NCBI RefSeq assembly: GCF_009687865.1
Contig: NZ_BLAE01000007.1
Location: forward strand, 1 to 64,000
Length of the DNA stretch: 64,000 nucleotides
Direction: 5' to 3'
From: Acrocarpospora macrocephala
GTDB taxonomy: Bacteria; Actinomycetota; Actinomycetes; Streptosporangiales; Streptosporangiaceae
Positions 1-10,068 of this stretch are shown here, one piece after another (position 1 is the stretch's first letter; each line of letters begins with the position of its first letter). The translations under genes were made by a program, and so were the position numbers. The notes beneath the pieces are model-generated. The model was given only the letters and a program-made list of their open reading frames with translations, ran no database searches and was not told the DNA's origin.

Positions 1-173
1 AGCCCAGGGCCGAAGGCCGATGGGGCCGAGCGCGAGCGTCCCAAAGGGCGGGTGGGTGGGAGAGAACCCGTAACCCCGCGCTACCGACCACCTTGCCCAG
101 AACCAACCCCCAAGCCACAGCCCTTACGGGGGTGTCGTGGTGATTCCCGCCCTCCTCTTTTATCTTCGAAGGA

Positions 174-1016
174 TCACAGTCCCGCTGCGATGGCAGCGCC
201 TGTCTCCCTCGCCGTCAGATAAGGGCGGACATCGTGGGCGTGCGAACCGTTGTGGACGAGTTGGTCCGAGAGCGCTTCGCCGAAAAACGGGGCCAGCCCC
301 TTGGACAGGGCGACGACATCCCCTTGGTCGGCGATATTGACCCAGTTCTTCACGTTGGTCGGCCAAAAGCCCTGCCCACTCGCCGGTTTCGGTTCCAGGC
401 GGTCGAAGATCAGACCACGGATTCCGAGTGGCGAACCGAGCGTCACCAGTGTCACGTCACGGGCTTCGGAGCTCTCGTGGAGTGCCTCATAGGCGACGAC
501 CGAGCCAAGCGAGTGGGCGACCACGACTCTGGTCGCCGCGCTGATTTCCGTATTCACCCGGGCGCGGGCCTGCACGCGGATTCGAGGGTCGCTGATATAG
601 AGGCGGACCTGGCGGGCGCCGAGAATTAGCAGATGCTCGGCGAGCCCGGCGAAGAAGGTCGAATGGCTGAGTGCGTTGAGGGCTCGCTGGAGGATATCCG
701 GGGTTCGCATCCGGGTGGCGTCGCCGGGTCCGGGAACCGCGGGTTCCAGACCTGCCGCAGCCTTCCACCAGCCGAGGATCAGGTCGCGTTCGTCCTCCGT
801 GAGATCGGTGGCGTCCAGCGGGACGCTGCCGACGGCTCTGGCGCCGGATTTACGGAACAGGTCTCCGTAGAAACCCATGACGACCTCGTCCCGGCCGACG
901 GGCGCGTGCCCGGCCCTGGCCAAGCCGTCCAGCAGGGCCGGATACCAGCTTTCGAGCAGGGTGTGGGAGCCCATTGTTTGCTGTGCAATTCCGTGAACGC
1001 AGACAATCCTGCTCAC
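174..1016 (-). CDS. alpha/beta hydrolase (predicted lipase/esterase effector) of a caspase-STAND operon
   Basis: This 280-aa protein has an alpha/beta-hydrolase layout. A beta strand and oxyanion motif IVCVHGI lie at residues 4-10. The nucleophile elbow VVAHSLGS puts the serine near residue 169. A possible acid lies in NIADQGDVV, and a C-terminal histidine in NGSHAHDVRPY. There is no signal peptide or membrane segment, so it should act in the cytoplasm, perhaps on lipids or esters. The GTG start overlaps the stop of the upstream caspase-STAND-WD40 gene by 4 bases, which implies translational coupling. The serine hydrolase fold is clear and the substrate is not. By analogy with NLR-like conflict systems it could be the effector released or activated by its partner, which is inference. 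Confidence 0.8.
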   Translation of the reverse strand: MSRIVCVHGIAQQTMGSHTLLESWYPALLDGLARAGHAPVGRDEVVMGFYGDLFRKSGARAVGSVPLDATDLTEDERDLILGWWKAAAGLEPAVPGPGDATRMRTPDILQRALNALSHSTFFAGLAEHLLILGARQVRLYISDPRIRVQARARVNTEISAATRVVVAHSLGSVVAYEALHESSEARDVTLVTLGSPLGIRGLIFDRLEPKPASGQGFWPTNVKNWVNIADQGDVVALSKGLAPFFGEALSDQLVHNGSHAHDVRPYLTARETGAAIAAGL

Positions 1017-4000
1017 AGATCCCCCTTGATGTTCTTCACTGTGGTGACATCGAGATCGAGGGCAAGCACGCCCATCTGGGTGGCTACGAATATGCGGCCG
1101 TCGGCGGTCATCACCATCTCCATGATGCTCGCCCCGATGTCCGCCTCGGCGAGCAAGGATTGGTCGGCCAGATTCCAGGCTCTCAGCAACCCGAGGCTGT
1201 CGGCGACGGTCGCGACAGGGACGCCGGAGATCTGCGCGCAGGAGATGGATCTGATGGAGCCTGCATGCCGCGAGAAAGGAAAGTCGAGGCGTTCACCCGT
1301 ATTCAGGTTCCAGAGCAGAACGACACCGCTAGCGTCGCCGCTGACCACCACATTCCGGCCCAGGACTTTCTCAGCCGCCAGCGTGTTGATGGGGTAATCG
1401 TGACCGATGAGCGGCTTCCCCTCCGGTCTTCCGGATGGAAAGTGCCAAATTCGGATGGTGCCATCGGCACCGCCGGACACGATGCGACAATACTCCGCGT
1501 CCTGGTTCACTGTCAGCGCCTGCACAGCACTCCTATGGCCGGTAATCACCGGAGCGAGAGGAGCGAGAGTTATCGGACTCCATGCGTAGATAGCCCCGTC
1601 GGTGTCTCCCGTGAGCACGACTGACTGATTGTTCACTTGCCCCGTCCACAATGTATTCGCAAAAGCGAGATGACTCGTGAATGCCCCTACTTGCTCGCGC
1701 GAGGAAAGGTCCCAGACATTGATGTTCGCGCTGGGCAGAACCGCCAACTGCGCCTGCCCCTCTGATATCAGGGCTACTGAGAAGCCGACGTCGGTCAGCA
1801 GGTGGGGTGCGACCTGATCGCCTGTGTCAGCATCGTATGTTCGCAGGGCTCGTTCGTCATCAATACTGACAACCACTTTCCTCTCTCCTATCGAACCCAC
1901 ATCCAGGCTCAGCACGGGGAGATTTCGCGTGCTGAGAGGTTCGCCCACCGGCGACGAATTCAGAATATCCCACACACGTTCGTTATATGTGGTGGTGATT
2001 ACGGCGACCGGCCGGTCCGACAACGCGCCAAAAGCCAGACTTTGGATATTCGCCGGCCCGCCTCGGAATGGCGATCCGTGGGCGATGCCAGTGTCCAGGT
2101 CCCAGAACATCGCGGACTCGTAATCTCCGACTGCCACGATCACACGACCGTTGTGATCATACAACCGCGCGAAAAGCGCTTGTTCGCAATCAAGAAAGGC
2201 GGTGCCGATCTCGGCACCGTCTTTCAGCTCACAGGCTATTATCGCATCGTCGTGCCGGACTTTGACAGCGAGTGCGCGTCCGCGAGCGAACCCGACTCCG
2301 ATCAATTCATAGCGCGGAGGCCAATCCTCCGGTACCAGTGCGGCCAACTGCTCTGGCGCGGCTCCGGTGTCGGCGAGTTGCCATAGATATGCGCAGGAAT
2401 GTGAGGAAGCGACTAGAATCCTCAGGCGTCCGCGGTCGCGATCGACGACGATGTCTTTTACGCCGCCCAGATGCCCCTCAAGAGGAAGACCGAACAACCT
2501 ACCGGTATCGATGTCCCAGAGTCGCACAGTCCCGTCGTCGCTACCGCTGACGACGATATTCACCTCACCAAGACGCGTCAGTGCCAAGGCGCTGATCGAG
2601 TTCGTGTGTCCACGTAACGGCTCCCCAAGCGGGGTTCCGGTCAACGCGTTCCACACCCGGACCGTGCCATCGGTCTCGCCGGTGGCCGCGACCATCCGGC
2701 CGTCCATCTCCTCGACCGCAACGGCCACCACCGACCCGGAATGGCCTTCCATCGGGCGTCCCAGCTCCCGCCGTTCCTGTAGATCCCAGAGCCGGGCCGT
2801 CCAGTCCCGGCTACCGGTGATGACAACAGGACGACCATCCAGCCACCCCACCGCGGATGAGCACACGACTCCGTTGTGGCCGGATGATGGCCGATCCGCT
2901 GTCAGATCCCAGATACGAGCGGATCCGTCTTCACCCGCGGTGACCGCGAGAGGGCGATCGTTGCGCACATCGAGGACTGCTCCCGTCAGGTATCCGCTGT
3001 GCCCGGAAAGGCCTTGACCCTGCTGCCGCCGACTGCGTAACTCCCAAATGCGAGCGTTGATATATCCGCACGTCAACACGAGAGGGATGCCGTTCAATTC
3101 ACCGAACGCGATAGTTTTCACACCTCCGTAACGCCAGTCGACATGAGCGGCGATGGGCTCTCCCAGTTGCTGGCGACTGGTCAGATCCCAGACGTTCACG
3201 TGGCCCAGGCCATCCCCGCTGACAGCCACCACGCGTTCGTCGAGCACACCGATGGCGACCGCGTTCACAGGACCGGAGTGTCCGCTCAGCTCTTCGGCCA
3301 AAGGGCGAGACATGTCGCTGAGGTCCCAGACCTGAACACGGCGATCCTTGCCACCGGTCACAGCGATGGGGTGTCCGTCCAGCATGCCCAGATCGACGGC
3401 GTTGACCGTGCCCCGATGCGCGGTCAGGGGGGATCCGATTTGACGGCGAGTCTCCAGATCCCACAGCCTGGCCGTGCCATCCTCGCTCCCGGTGATGGCA
3501 ACGTAACGATCCCCGATCTTGGCCATCTCGACGGCGACGACCGAGTTGGTGTGTCCACGCAGCGCATGGCCGACCTCAGTGGCCGCCGAGAGATCCCAGA
3601 CGCGAACGGTCCCATCGATGTCCCCGGTCAGCGCGACCGTATAGTCCGCGAGCTCGCCGACAGCGACCGCCAGGACGGATCTGTGTCCCCCCAAGGGCTT
3701 GCCGATCTGCTGTTGAGTGATGATGTCCCAGATTCTGGCCGTGCCATCCTCGCTGCCCGTAACGGCGATGGCACGATCGTCGAGGTCACCGACCGCGACG
3801 GAGCGCACGGCGGATGTGTGACCTCTCAATTGCCGGTGCGCCCCCGTGGCGGACCACCACGCCCACCGGGCGGACACGGGAAGTGCCAAACCAAGGGCGC
3901 CGACCCGGTCGGCCAGCTCGTCCGCCGCACATCGCCGGGCCGACAGCTGAAGTTCCGCGGCTCGCATCTCCAGGGGACGATCGCCGGTGAGCTGGTGAGC

Positions 4001-6214
4001 GATCTGCTCGTACGCGCTGCGAATAGCCTGTGCCCGCTGGTTTCCTTGCACGGTCGGAATCGCCCGCAGCATGGCGAGTCGATCGCAGGCCAGCAGGAAG
4101 CTCGGATCCGCGATCAACCCGTCGAGTAGTTCGGCCGCGGCGGCGTGGGTGGGCAGATGTCCACGGATGTAGGGATGAGCCGCGAACCAGTCTCGTCTCC
4201 CCGCCACGATCGGGATGGCCTCCACGAGCCCTTCCACGATCATCGCCTGGATCTCCCGTTGCCTGCCGGAACTCACCCGTAGATGTTCGGCGAGAGACTG
4301 GTGGTAAAGCCGGTAGACCGACCGGCCTCCGTCCACGACTTCGGCCACGTACGCGGACGCTGCGGTCAGAGTCTCCGCGACATCGGCTTCGGAACACTCG
4401 AAGCCCGACAGCCGGGTCGCCAGCAAGGTCCAGATCTGACCTCGGGGCAACCCTTGGCCCTCGGCAAAGGCCAGCGGCACGAGCATGCGGCGAACCTTCG
4501 CCTCGTCGGCTTCGAAACGGGCGAGAAAGTCGTCGAAGGCCTCGCCGATCTCGCTCGGCAACTGCTCCATCCAGCCGGGTTTGGTGACATCGACAGCCAG
4601 CGCCTGCCGCCGCAGCGATCGGGCCGTCATTCGAGCGACGAGAAAGACTCCAGCGGCTCTGCGCGCGACGCCCTCGCCCACCTGGCGGGCCAAATCGGGG
4701 CGCGTGCGATAGGGGGTGAGCACGTCCGGCTCGTCGCTGGCCTGCAAGACCCGCCGGACGTACCCGGCCACGTCGTGGTCGTCGCGGAATTCCGGATCGT
4801 CAAGATCGAGTACGGTTGGAGCGGTACCCAGGCTTGGCACCAACTCCCTTCGGGTGCCGATCAGCAGCCGCACTCCGTGGATCTCCGAGAGCGGTCGCAG
4901 GAATTCCCTCGCTATCCGTCGAGGCTCCCCTCGGCCACCCGAATCTGACAGAGTGCCCGAGCCGGCCTCGTCCAGGGCATCCACAACGATGACAACCGGC
5001 GGAGCGTTCCGATCTCGGCGGCTGAACTCCTGAAGCAGGGTAGCCGGGGAGTCGGTTTCGACGCCCGCAGCCGGCGCGATCCTCGCGACGATCTCCTCCA
5101 GCCGCTTGTGCCGGGCATGCACCGCGACCGTGACCAGACCCTCCGGTACGACGACGGCAGGATCGATGTCCGACACATCGAGTCTCGCGCGATACACCGG
5201 ATCGGAGAGAGCGACAATTCGCCCCAGAACCGCAGATTTACCGCACCCCGGATTGCCCGTAACAACACGCCCGCCCCCATCAGCGTCCCGGGCGGTCATC
5301 CACGCGACCAGCTTGGTGAGAACCCTCGTACGCCCGCTGAAGTACAGTCCTTGCTCCGACTCGAACTCCACTCCCCGGGAGCGAGGACCAAAATGTTCAA
5401 GAATGTCTCTTGCGGCGACTCTGAGCTGGATCTCCAGATCAGTACCCAAACCGGGTAGGCCCTCACGATAGTTCTCATTGGGCAGGAAGGGGGCGAGACC
5501 CGACACCAAGCCGCTCGCGAGTTCGGCGCGCTGACCTAACCGCTCCCCAGCGAAGACATCATTGATCGCCTTCACCAGCTCCGTGAGGTCCAGATAACGT
5601 TGCCGCTGCCCCGTACGCTCGGCCGCCGAAGCCAGCGCGATTTCGAATGCCGCCACGAATGCGCCATCCATCGCCTCGTCCTTACGGCGCGCGGACGCGA
5701 GAAACCACAGCCCCGACGAATCTGCCGCCGTGTGCTGCCGGGCGAGGGACTGGAGCACGGTCATCATGCCGTCGGCGTTGCCCGCTCCGGCCATGCAACA
5801 GTCCAGGATGACGAGCAGGTGCCGCAACCCGCTCGCCCTCCGGCACAGCACCCGGACGAGATCCTCGGTCGGCAGCCCCGTGGCTACCAGGTCATCCGGC
5901 CTGGTGTCCCAGCACATCAGATGGTGGCGGTCGTACGGTTCGGCAACCCCGTGCCCGGCGAAATAGACGACCACAACGTCGTTCGCGTTGAGCCCGACAT
6001 CGTCGGACCAGTGGCTCAGCGTCTGTCTCACCTGGGCCGCGCTGGAGTATTCCCCGAGCCCCGGCAGCACCGCCTGGTAACCGATGCTCTCGAAACGATC
6101 GCGCATGGCGGCGAGATCGGAGGAGACCCAGTGGAGTTGGTCCTCTTCTTCCAGGTGCAGGTATCGACCTGTTCCGAAGCCGAGAAAGAACCTACGTCCA
6201 AGATCTTGGCTCAA
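1013..6214 (-). CDS. caspase-like peptidase / STAND NTPase / WD40 repeat protein
   Basis: This 1733-aa protein has three parts. Residues 1-250 are a caspase (C14) domain with the dyad histidine in YFAGHG (His88) and cysteine in LDCCMAG (Cys140). Residues about 310-700 are a P-loop NTPase with Walker A GNPGCGKS (near 320) and Walker B VVIVVDALDEAG (near 408), followed by a helical region. Residues about 790-1720 are some 14-17 WD40 blades of the type GHTSAV...GSEDGTARIWD. The start is TTG at 6214: an in-frame TAG lies just upstream and the next Met is residue 37. Such proteins act as NLR-like sensors, in which the propeller senses, the NTPase oligomerises and the protease fires. The alpha/beta hydrolase gene follows with a 4-base overlap. 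A regulatory rather than defence role is possible. Confidence 0.9.
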   Translation of the reverse strand: MSQDLGRRFFLGFGTGRYLHLEEEDQLHWVSSDLAAMRDRFESIGYQAVLPGLGEYSSAAQVRQTLSHWSDDVGLNANDVVVVYFAGHGVAEPYDRHHLMCWDTRPDDLVATGLPTEDLVRVLCRRASGLRHLLVILDCCMAGAGNADGMMTVLQSLARQHTAADSSGLWFLASARRKDEAMDGAFVAAFEIALASAAERTGQRQRYLDLTELVKAINDVFAGERLGQRAELASGLVSGLAPFLPNENYREGLPGLGTDLEIQLRVAARDILEHFGPRSRGVEFESEQGLYFSGRTRVLTKLVAWMTARDADGGGRVVTGNPGCGKSAVLGRIVALSDPVYRARLDVSDIDPAVVVPEGLVTVAVHARHKRLEEIVARIAPAAGVETDSPATLLQEFSRRDRNAPPVVIVVDALDEAGSGTLSDSGGRGEPRRIAREFLRPLSEIHGVRLLIGTRRELVPSLGTAPTVLDLDDPEFRDDHDVAGYVRRVLQASDEPDVLTPYRTRPDLARQVGEGVARRAAGVFLVARMTARSLRRQALAVDVTKPGWMEQLPSEIGEAFDDFLARFEADEAKVRRMLVPLAFAEGQGLPRGQIWTLLATRLSGFECSEADVAETLTAASAYVAEVVDGGRSVYRLYHQSLAEHLRVSSGRQREIQAMIVEGLVEAIPIVAGRRDWFAAHPYIRGHLPTHAAAAELLDGLIADPSFLLACDRLAMLRAIPTVQGNQRAQAIRSAYEQIAHQLTGDRPLEMRAAELQLSARRCAADELADRVGALGLALPVSARWAWWSATGAHRQLRGHTSAVRSVAVGDLDDRAIAVTGSEDGTARIWDIITQQQIGKPLGGHRSVLAVAVGELADYTVALTGDIDGTVRVWDLSAATEVGHALRGHTNSVVAVEMAKIGDRYVAITGSEDGTARLWDLETRRQIGSPLTAHRGTVNAVDLGMLDGHPIAVTGGKDRRVQVWDLSDMSRPLAEELSGHSGPVNAVAIGVLDERVVAVSGDGLGHVNVWDLTSRQQLGEPIAAHVDWRYGGVKTIAFGELNGIPLVLTCGYINARIWELRSRRQQGQGLSGHSGYLTGAVLDVRNDRPLAVTAGEDGSARIWDLTADRPSSGHNGVVCSSAVGWLDGRPVVITGSRDWTARLWDLQERRELGRPMEGHSGSVVAVAVEEMDGRMVAATGETDGTVRVWNALTGTPLGEPLRGHTNSISALALTRLGEVNIVVSGSDDGTVRLWDIDTGRLFGLPLEGHLGGVKDIVVDRDRGRLRILVASSHSCAYLWQLADTGAAPEQLAALVPEDWPPRYELIGVGFARGRALAVKVRHDDAIIACELKDGAEIGTAFLDCEQALFARLYDHNGRVIVAVGDYESAMFWDLDTGIAHGSPFRGGPANIQSLAFGALSDRPVAVITTTYNERVWDILNSSPVGEPLSTRNLPVLSLDVGSIGERKVVVSIDDERALRTYDADTGDQVAPHLLTDVGFSVALISEGQAQLAVLPSANINVWDLSSREQVGAFTSHLAFANTLWTGQVNNQSVVLTGDTDGAIYAWSPITLAPLAPVITGHRSAVQALTVNQDAEYCRIVSGGADGTIRIWHFPSGRPEGKPLIGHDYPINTLAAEKVLGRNVVVSGDASGVVLLWNLNTGERLDFPFSRHAGSIRSISCAQISGVPVATVADSLGLLRAWNLADQSLLAEADIGASIMEMVMTADGRIFVATQMGVLALDLDVTTVKNIKGDL

Positions 6215-6450
6215 GATGTTCGCCTACCTGTCTGACGAGCGCGAAAGCGGTACTCCAGACAAAATAATGCTGATCATATTGATTTGCACCGCCAAGTTGG
6301 GGATCCTGCGGTGCTGTTCTGTCGCACTGCCACGCGCGAAAGCCATGCGAAGATCCCAATCTGGGCAATAACCCCCCAAAAGCATGCAACCATCGCAGGA
6401 GTCACTGCTAATTCATAGTCGCCATGTCAAAGAGATATTTCGCCAAAGCA

Positions 6451-8409
6451 TCACGACGCTGTCGCGACGATCGGCTTACCGTCGGCGGATCCGATGAGGC
6501 TGATCACCGCGTTGGGCTCGTAGTCGTCGTACGCCACGGTGACCGCCGCCGTCAGGCCTTGCTTGTCGACGACGTCGAGTGTCGCGGTGACGTGGCCGGT
6601 TTCGCGGTTCCATTTGCCCGAGCCTGAGACCTTCACGTCGGTGGTCCAGCGAACGTTCCGGAACGTGAGCGTGTAGACAGGACCGTCCCCGTCCGTGCGG
6701 AATGTTCCGCCGCGGAGGCCGACGCCGCGGTCAACCGAGACGTAGTACCACTGCCAGATCGCGTCCTCGACGACGGCCGCGCCGATGGTGGCGAGCCGGA
6801 GCGCGTGCGCGCCGGCCTGATTTCCGGGTCCGGGCACGGCCGGGACGGCTTGGGCGCGCTTCGCGGGGAACGCGTCGACCAGGCGTACTTCGGGGGTCTG
6901 GGCGGCGCAGGAGGCGTCCAGGGGCTGGCTGGGGTGGCGGATGAACGTGCGTACCAGACCTTCGGCGCAGCCGACGTAGTCGAGTAGCGCGGAGACGTGG
7001 ATCATGTTGCTGACCTGGACCCACTGGGCGTGTGGGCCCATGTGCTGGGCGACCCGCTCCCCGTCGGCGGGGGTGGTGAGCGAGTCCAGTTCGCCGGAGA
7101 GGACGAGCACCGGCAGGGATGGCGGCGCGATCGGGGTGCCGGACACGATGGGCGGGTCGTCTACGGCGGGTTTCGGCCACTTCAGGCAGGAGTCGAATTC
7201 CTCGGCGCCGCTGGTCGTCCATTCCTCGACGGTGAAGGGGGCGAACATGTCCTCGGGGAGGACGGCGACGGCCTGCTGGTATTGGGCGGCGCGGTCGCCG
7301 GTGTAGGCGAACGGCTGGGGGTAGTCGTTGCAGAAGACGGCGGAGTAGAGGCCGGCGGAGAATTCGGCGGCGGGGCCGGAGTCCTCGTCGGGGAAGACCG
7401 TCCGGGCGGTCAGGCGGAGGATCGGCTGCTTGTCGCCCCGGTCGAGGTACGCGCGGATCGCGGGGTCCAGCTCGCGGTAGACGCCGCTGTCGGGTCCGGC
7501 GGCGAGGACGAGCTGGATCATGGTGTCGACGTTCACGGTGGCCTGCACCGCCGTACCGTCCGGGTCTTTGGTCTCGCCCGTGAACGGGGCGGCGCGGACG
7601 GCCGACACCATCTCCTCGACGGTGGCCCAGCCGCCGCAGGCCGTGGAGCGGGCGCAGGCCAGATCGAACGCGGTCCGGGCGGTTTCGATCGCGTCCGGGT
7701 AGAACGGGTCGGCGTCCAGGACCGGGTAGGCCGCGTCCAGGATGACCGAGCGGAGTTTCGCGGCGTAGCGCGAGGTGAAGACCTGGGCGAAGTAGGTGCC
7801 GTAGGAGTCGCCGTACAGGTCGACGCGGCCGGGGGACAGCAGGTCGAGCAGGCGGGCGATGTCGCGGGCGGCGTTGGCCGTGGTGTAGAGGTCGCTGCCG
7901 CGCACGTACGAGCCGTCGGGCCGCTGCCGGGTGTGGTTGAGACGGCGGCCGCAGGCGCCGACGGCGTCGAGGTAGGCCTGGTTGCCGTCGGCCGTGGTCG
8001 CGTTCTGCAACCGGGGGCAGCGGACCGGGTCGGAGCGGCCGGTTCCGCGCAGGTCGGCGATCAGGACGTTCCTGGTTCTGGTCAGCGGGCCGAGCATGTC
8101 CAGGTAGTAGTCGCGGGAGGACGTCGAGGAGTATCCGGGGCCGCCCTCGACCGCCAGCACGGTCCCCTGGGCGTTCGCGGTCGCGGGGAACCACTCGAAG
8201 TAGAGGCCGGTGGTCCCGGCTTGCGGGTCGGCGTACGAGAACGGCACCTGAACGGTCGCGCACCAGGCCAGCGTCGAGGTCTCGCACGGTTCCAGGGTCA
8301 GCGACCCGACCGTGATCGGCGCGCGAGCGGCTGACTGCGCGGGCAGGGCTGCCGCGCCGAGGCTGACGACGAAAGCCGCGATGATCGCGACCGCACGCAA
8401 GGGGGACAT
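6451..8409 (-). CDS. secreted alpha/beta hydrolase, tripeptidyl aminopeptidase (TAP) family
   Basis: This 652-aa protein has a typical actinobacterial signal peptide: MSPLR, a hydrophobic core IIAAFVVSLGAAAL, and an AQSA-like cleavage region near residue 27. The hydrolase fold carries the oxyanion region VEGGPGYS, the nucleophile motif GDSYGTY (serine near 206), an acid in LSGELDSLTTP and a histidine in SNMIHVSALL. This is the S33/TAP-like arrangement of exported peptidases such as Streptomyces SlpD/SlpE and Tap. It is expected to trim N-terminal peptides outside the cell. The ATG at 8409 has a GAGG ribosome site. The gene is divergent from the FAD oxidoreductase and shares a 119-bp control region with it. 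Codon use is ordinary for the chromosome. Confidence 0.87.
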   Translation of the reverse strand: MSPLRAVAIIAAFVVSLGAAALPAQSAARAPITVGSLTLEPCETSTLAWCATVQVPFSYADPQAGTTGLYFEWFPATANAQGTVLAVEGGPGYSSTSSRDYYLDMLGPLTRTRNVLIADLRGTGRSDPVRCPRLQNATTADGNQAYLDAVGACGRRLNHTRQRPDGSYVRGSDLYTTANAARDIARLLDLLSPGRVDLYGDSYGTYFAQVFTSRYAAKLRSVILDAAYPVLDADPFYPDAIETARTAFDLACARSTACGGWATVEEMVSAVRAAPFTGETKDPDGTAVQATVNVDTMIQLVLAAGPDSGVYRELDPAIRAYLDRGDKQPILRLTARTVFPDEDSGPAAEFSAGLYSAVFCNDYPQPFAYTGDRAAQYQQAVAVLPEDMFAPFTVEEWTTSGAEEFDSCLKWPKPAVDDPPIVSGTPIAPPSLPVLVLSGELDSLTTPADGERVAQHMGPHAQWVQVSNMIHVSALLDYVGCAEGLVRTFIRHPSQPLDASCAAQTPEVRLVDAFPAKRAQAVPAVPGPGNQAGAHALRLATIGAAVVEDAIWQWYYVSVDRGVGLRGGTFRTDGDGPVYTLTFRNVRWTTDVKVSGSGKWNRETGHVTATLDVVDKQGLTAAVTVAYDDYEPNAVISLIGSADGKPIVATAS

Positions 8410-8455
8410 ACCTCACGACGATCTCCCCGCAAGCCCTCTCCGTCAATATCCAAAT

Positions 8456-8465
8456 TGAGCGCTCA
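8456..8465. promoter_or_regulatory. perfect 10-bp palindrome, probable repressor operator
   Basis: TGAGCGCTCA is a perfect palindrome centred between the divergent peptidase and oxidoreductase genes, about 64 bases before the oxidoreductase ATG. Sites of this kind are commonly bound by TetR-family repressors in actinomycetes. No regulator gene sits next to it, so the assignment is inference. Confidence 0.4.
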
Positions 8466-8528
8466 GTCAGCCTTGTCATGGATGACCATGGATTGTGTGC
8501 TTGTAACGGACGCGAGAGGATCCTTTTC

Positions 8529-9998
8529 ATGCGTTACGACGTCGTCATCGCCGGTGGCGGGCACAACGGCCTGGTCGCGGCGGCCTATCTGGCCCGCGCG
8601 GGGCGGCGGGTGCTGGTCCTGGAACGGCTGGACCACATCGGCGGCCTCGCCATCTCGGCCAAGGCGTTCCCGGGCGTGGACGCCCGCCTCTCCCGCTACT
8701 CCTACCTCGTCAGCCTGCTCCCCACGAAGATCGTCAAAGACCTGGGTCTCTCGCTCGAACTCCGGCGGCGCCGCGTGGCCTCCTATACCCCGGCCGGCGA
8801 CACCGGCCTGCTGATCGACAACGAGGACCCCGCCCGCACCGCCGCCTCGTTCACCCGAGCCGGCTCGTCCGACCTGGACGCCTGGAACGACTTCCACGCC
8901 ACCCTCTCCCGGCTCGCTGCCCGCGTCGCCCCCACTCTGCTCGAACCCCTCCCATCCCGTACGGCCCTGCGCAAGACGATCGACGACGACACGGCCTGGC
9001 ACGACCTGTTCGAACGCCCCATCGGCCAGGTGATCGACGACCGATTCGGCAGCGACCTGATCCGCGGCATCGTCCTCACCGACGCGCTGACCGGCACGTT
9101 CGCCAACCCCCACGAGGATCTTCTCGCCAATCGCTGCTTCCTGTATCACGTGATCGGCAACGGAAGCGGCGAGTGGACGGTCCCCGTCGGCGGCATGGGC
9201 GCGGTGTCCGACGCCATAGCCGAAGCCGCTCGCGCCGCCGGGGCCAAGATCATGACCGGCTGCGAGGTCCTCCACATCGACCCCAACGGCGAGGTCACCT
9301 ACACCGAGAACGGTTCCCAGCACGTGGTGACGGCCGACCGCGTCCTGGTCAACATGCCACCGAAGGCCCACCAGGAGGGCTCCCAACTCAAGCTCAACAT
9401 GGTGCTCTCCCGCCTCCCCCGGCTCAAGGACCCGCACGTCGACCCCCGCACCGCCTTCACCGGCACCTTCCGCGTCAACGAGAGCGCCTCCCAGCTCTCC
9501 ACCGCCTTCGACCAGGCCTCGCGCGGGCTCATCCCCGACCTGCCCCCGTCGGAGATCTACTGTCACTCCTTGACCGACGACTCCATCTTCGGACCCTCCT
9601 TACGCGAGAGCGGCGCCCAGACGCTGACCCTGTTCGGCCTCTGCATGCCCGCCCGCCTGTTCACCACCCCCGAAGCCAAAGATCTCGCCGTCACCAGGAC
9701 ACTCGCGTCGATCAACACCGTCCTGGCCGAACCAATCGAGAACTGCCTGCTCACCACCCCAGACGGGCAGCCCTGCCTGGAAGCGAAGACGCCCCTCGAC
9801 CTGGAACGGGATGTAGCCCTACCAGGAGGCCACATCTTCCACGGCGACCTCTCCTGGCCGTACGCGGAGGACGATCACGACCCGTGGGGCGTGGAAACAG
9901 CACACCCCCGGATCCTGCGCTGCGGCGCGAGCGCCCGCCGGGGCGGCGGCGTGAGCGGAATCCCCGGCCACAACGCGGCCATGGCCGCCCTCGGCTGA
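8529..9998 (+). CDS. FAD-dependent oxidoreductase, phytoene-desaturase-like
   Basis: The 489-aa product starts at ATG 8529 (MRYDVVIAGGG), with an AGAGGA ribosome site a few bases upstream. A longer in-frame start at 8478 has no such site and adds non-conserved residues. The dinucleotide-binding motif AGGGHNGLVAAAYLARAG covers residues 8-25, followed by the acidic strand end LVLERLDHIGG. This is the NAD(P)/FAD fold of the CrtI/amine-oxidase superfamily. The C-terminus (RCGASARRGGGVSGIPGHNAA) is the usual second FAD-contact region. No carotenoid genes lie nearby, so the substrate is unknown and 'NAD(P)/FAD-dependent oxidoreductase' is the safe name. It converges on the histidine kinase gene. 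Confidence 0.88.
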   Translation: MRYDVVIAGGGHNGLVAAAYLARAGRRVLVLERLDHIGGLAISAKAFPGVDARLSRYSYLVSLLPTKIVKDLGLSLELRRRRVASYTPAGDTGLLIDNEDPARTAASFTRAGSSDLDAWNDFHATLSRLAARVAPTLLEPLPSRTALRKTIDDDTAWHDLFERPIGQVIDDRFGSDLIRGIVLTDALTGTFANPHEDLLANRCFLYHVIGNGSGEWTVPVGGMGAVSDAIAEAARAAGAKIMTGCEVLHIDPNGEVTYTENGSQHVVTADRVLVNMPPKAHQEGSQLKLNMVLSRLPRLKDPHVDPRTAFTGTFRVNESASQLSTAFDQASRGLIPDLPPSEIYCHSLTDDSIFGPSLRESGAQTLTLFGLCMPARLFTTPEAKDLAVTRTLASINTVLAEPIENCLLTTPDGQPCLEAKTPLDLERDVALPGGHIFHGDLSWPYAEDDHDPWGVETAHPRILRCGASARRGGGVSGIPGHNAAMAALG

Positions 9999-10068
9999 AG
10001 CCATTCGTCCGCGCGGACGGACTTCGTGCCATCGGCCCGCTTCGCCGCGATACTCCAGCTCCAGAGGC

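Noticed and set aside
6997-8334. 445-aa Gly/Val/Arg-rich frame on the plus strand
   Set aside because: Antisense shadow of the secreted peptidase gene, which has clear catalytic motifs and a signal peptide.
6731-8530. 599-aa Arg/Pro-rich frame on the minus strand
   Set aside because: Shadow of the TAP-family peptidase in another phase. Composition is typical of GC-rich out-of-frame translation.
10006-10019. Palindrome CGTCCGC-GCGGACG between convergent genes, considered as terminator
   Set aside because: It has no loop and sits 8 bases after the oxidoreductase stop in very GC-rich DNA. A chance GC palindrome is likely, so it was not listed.
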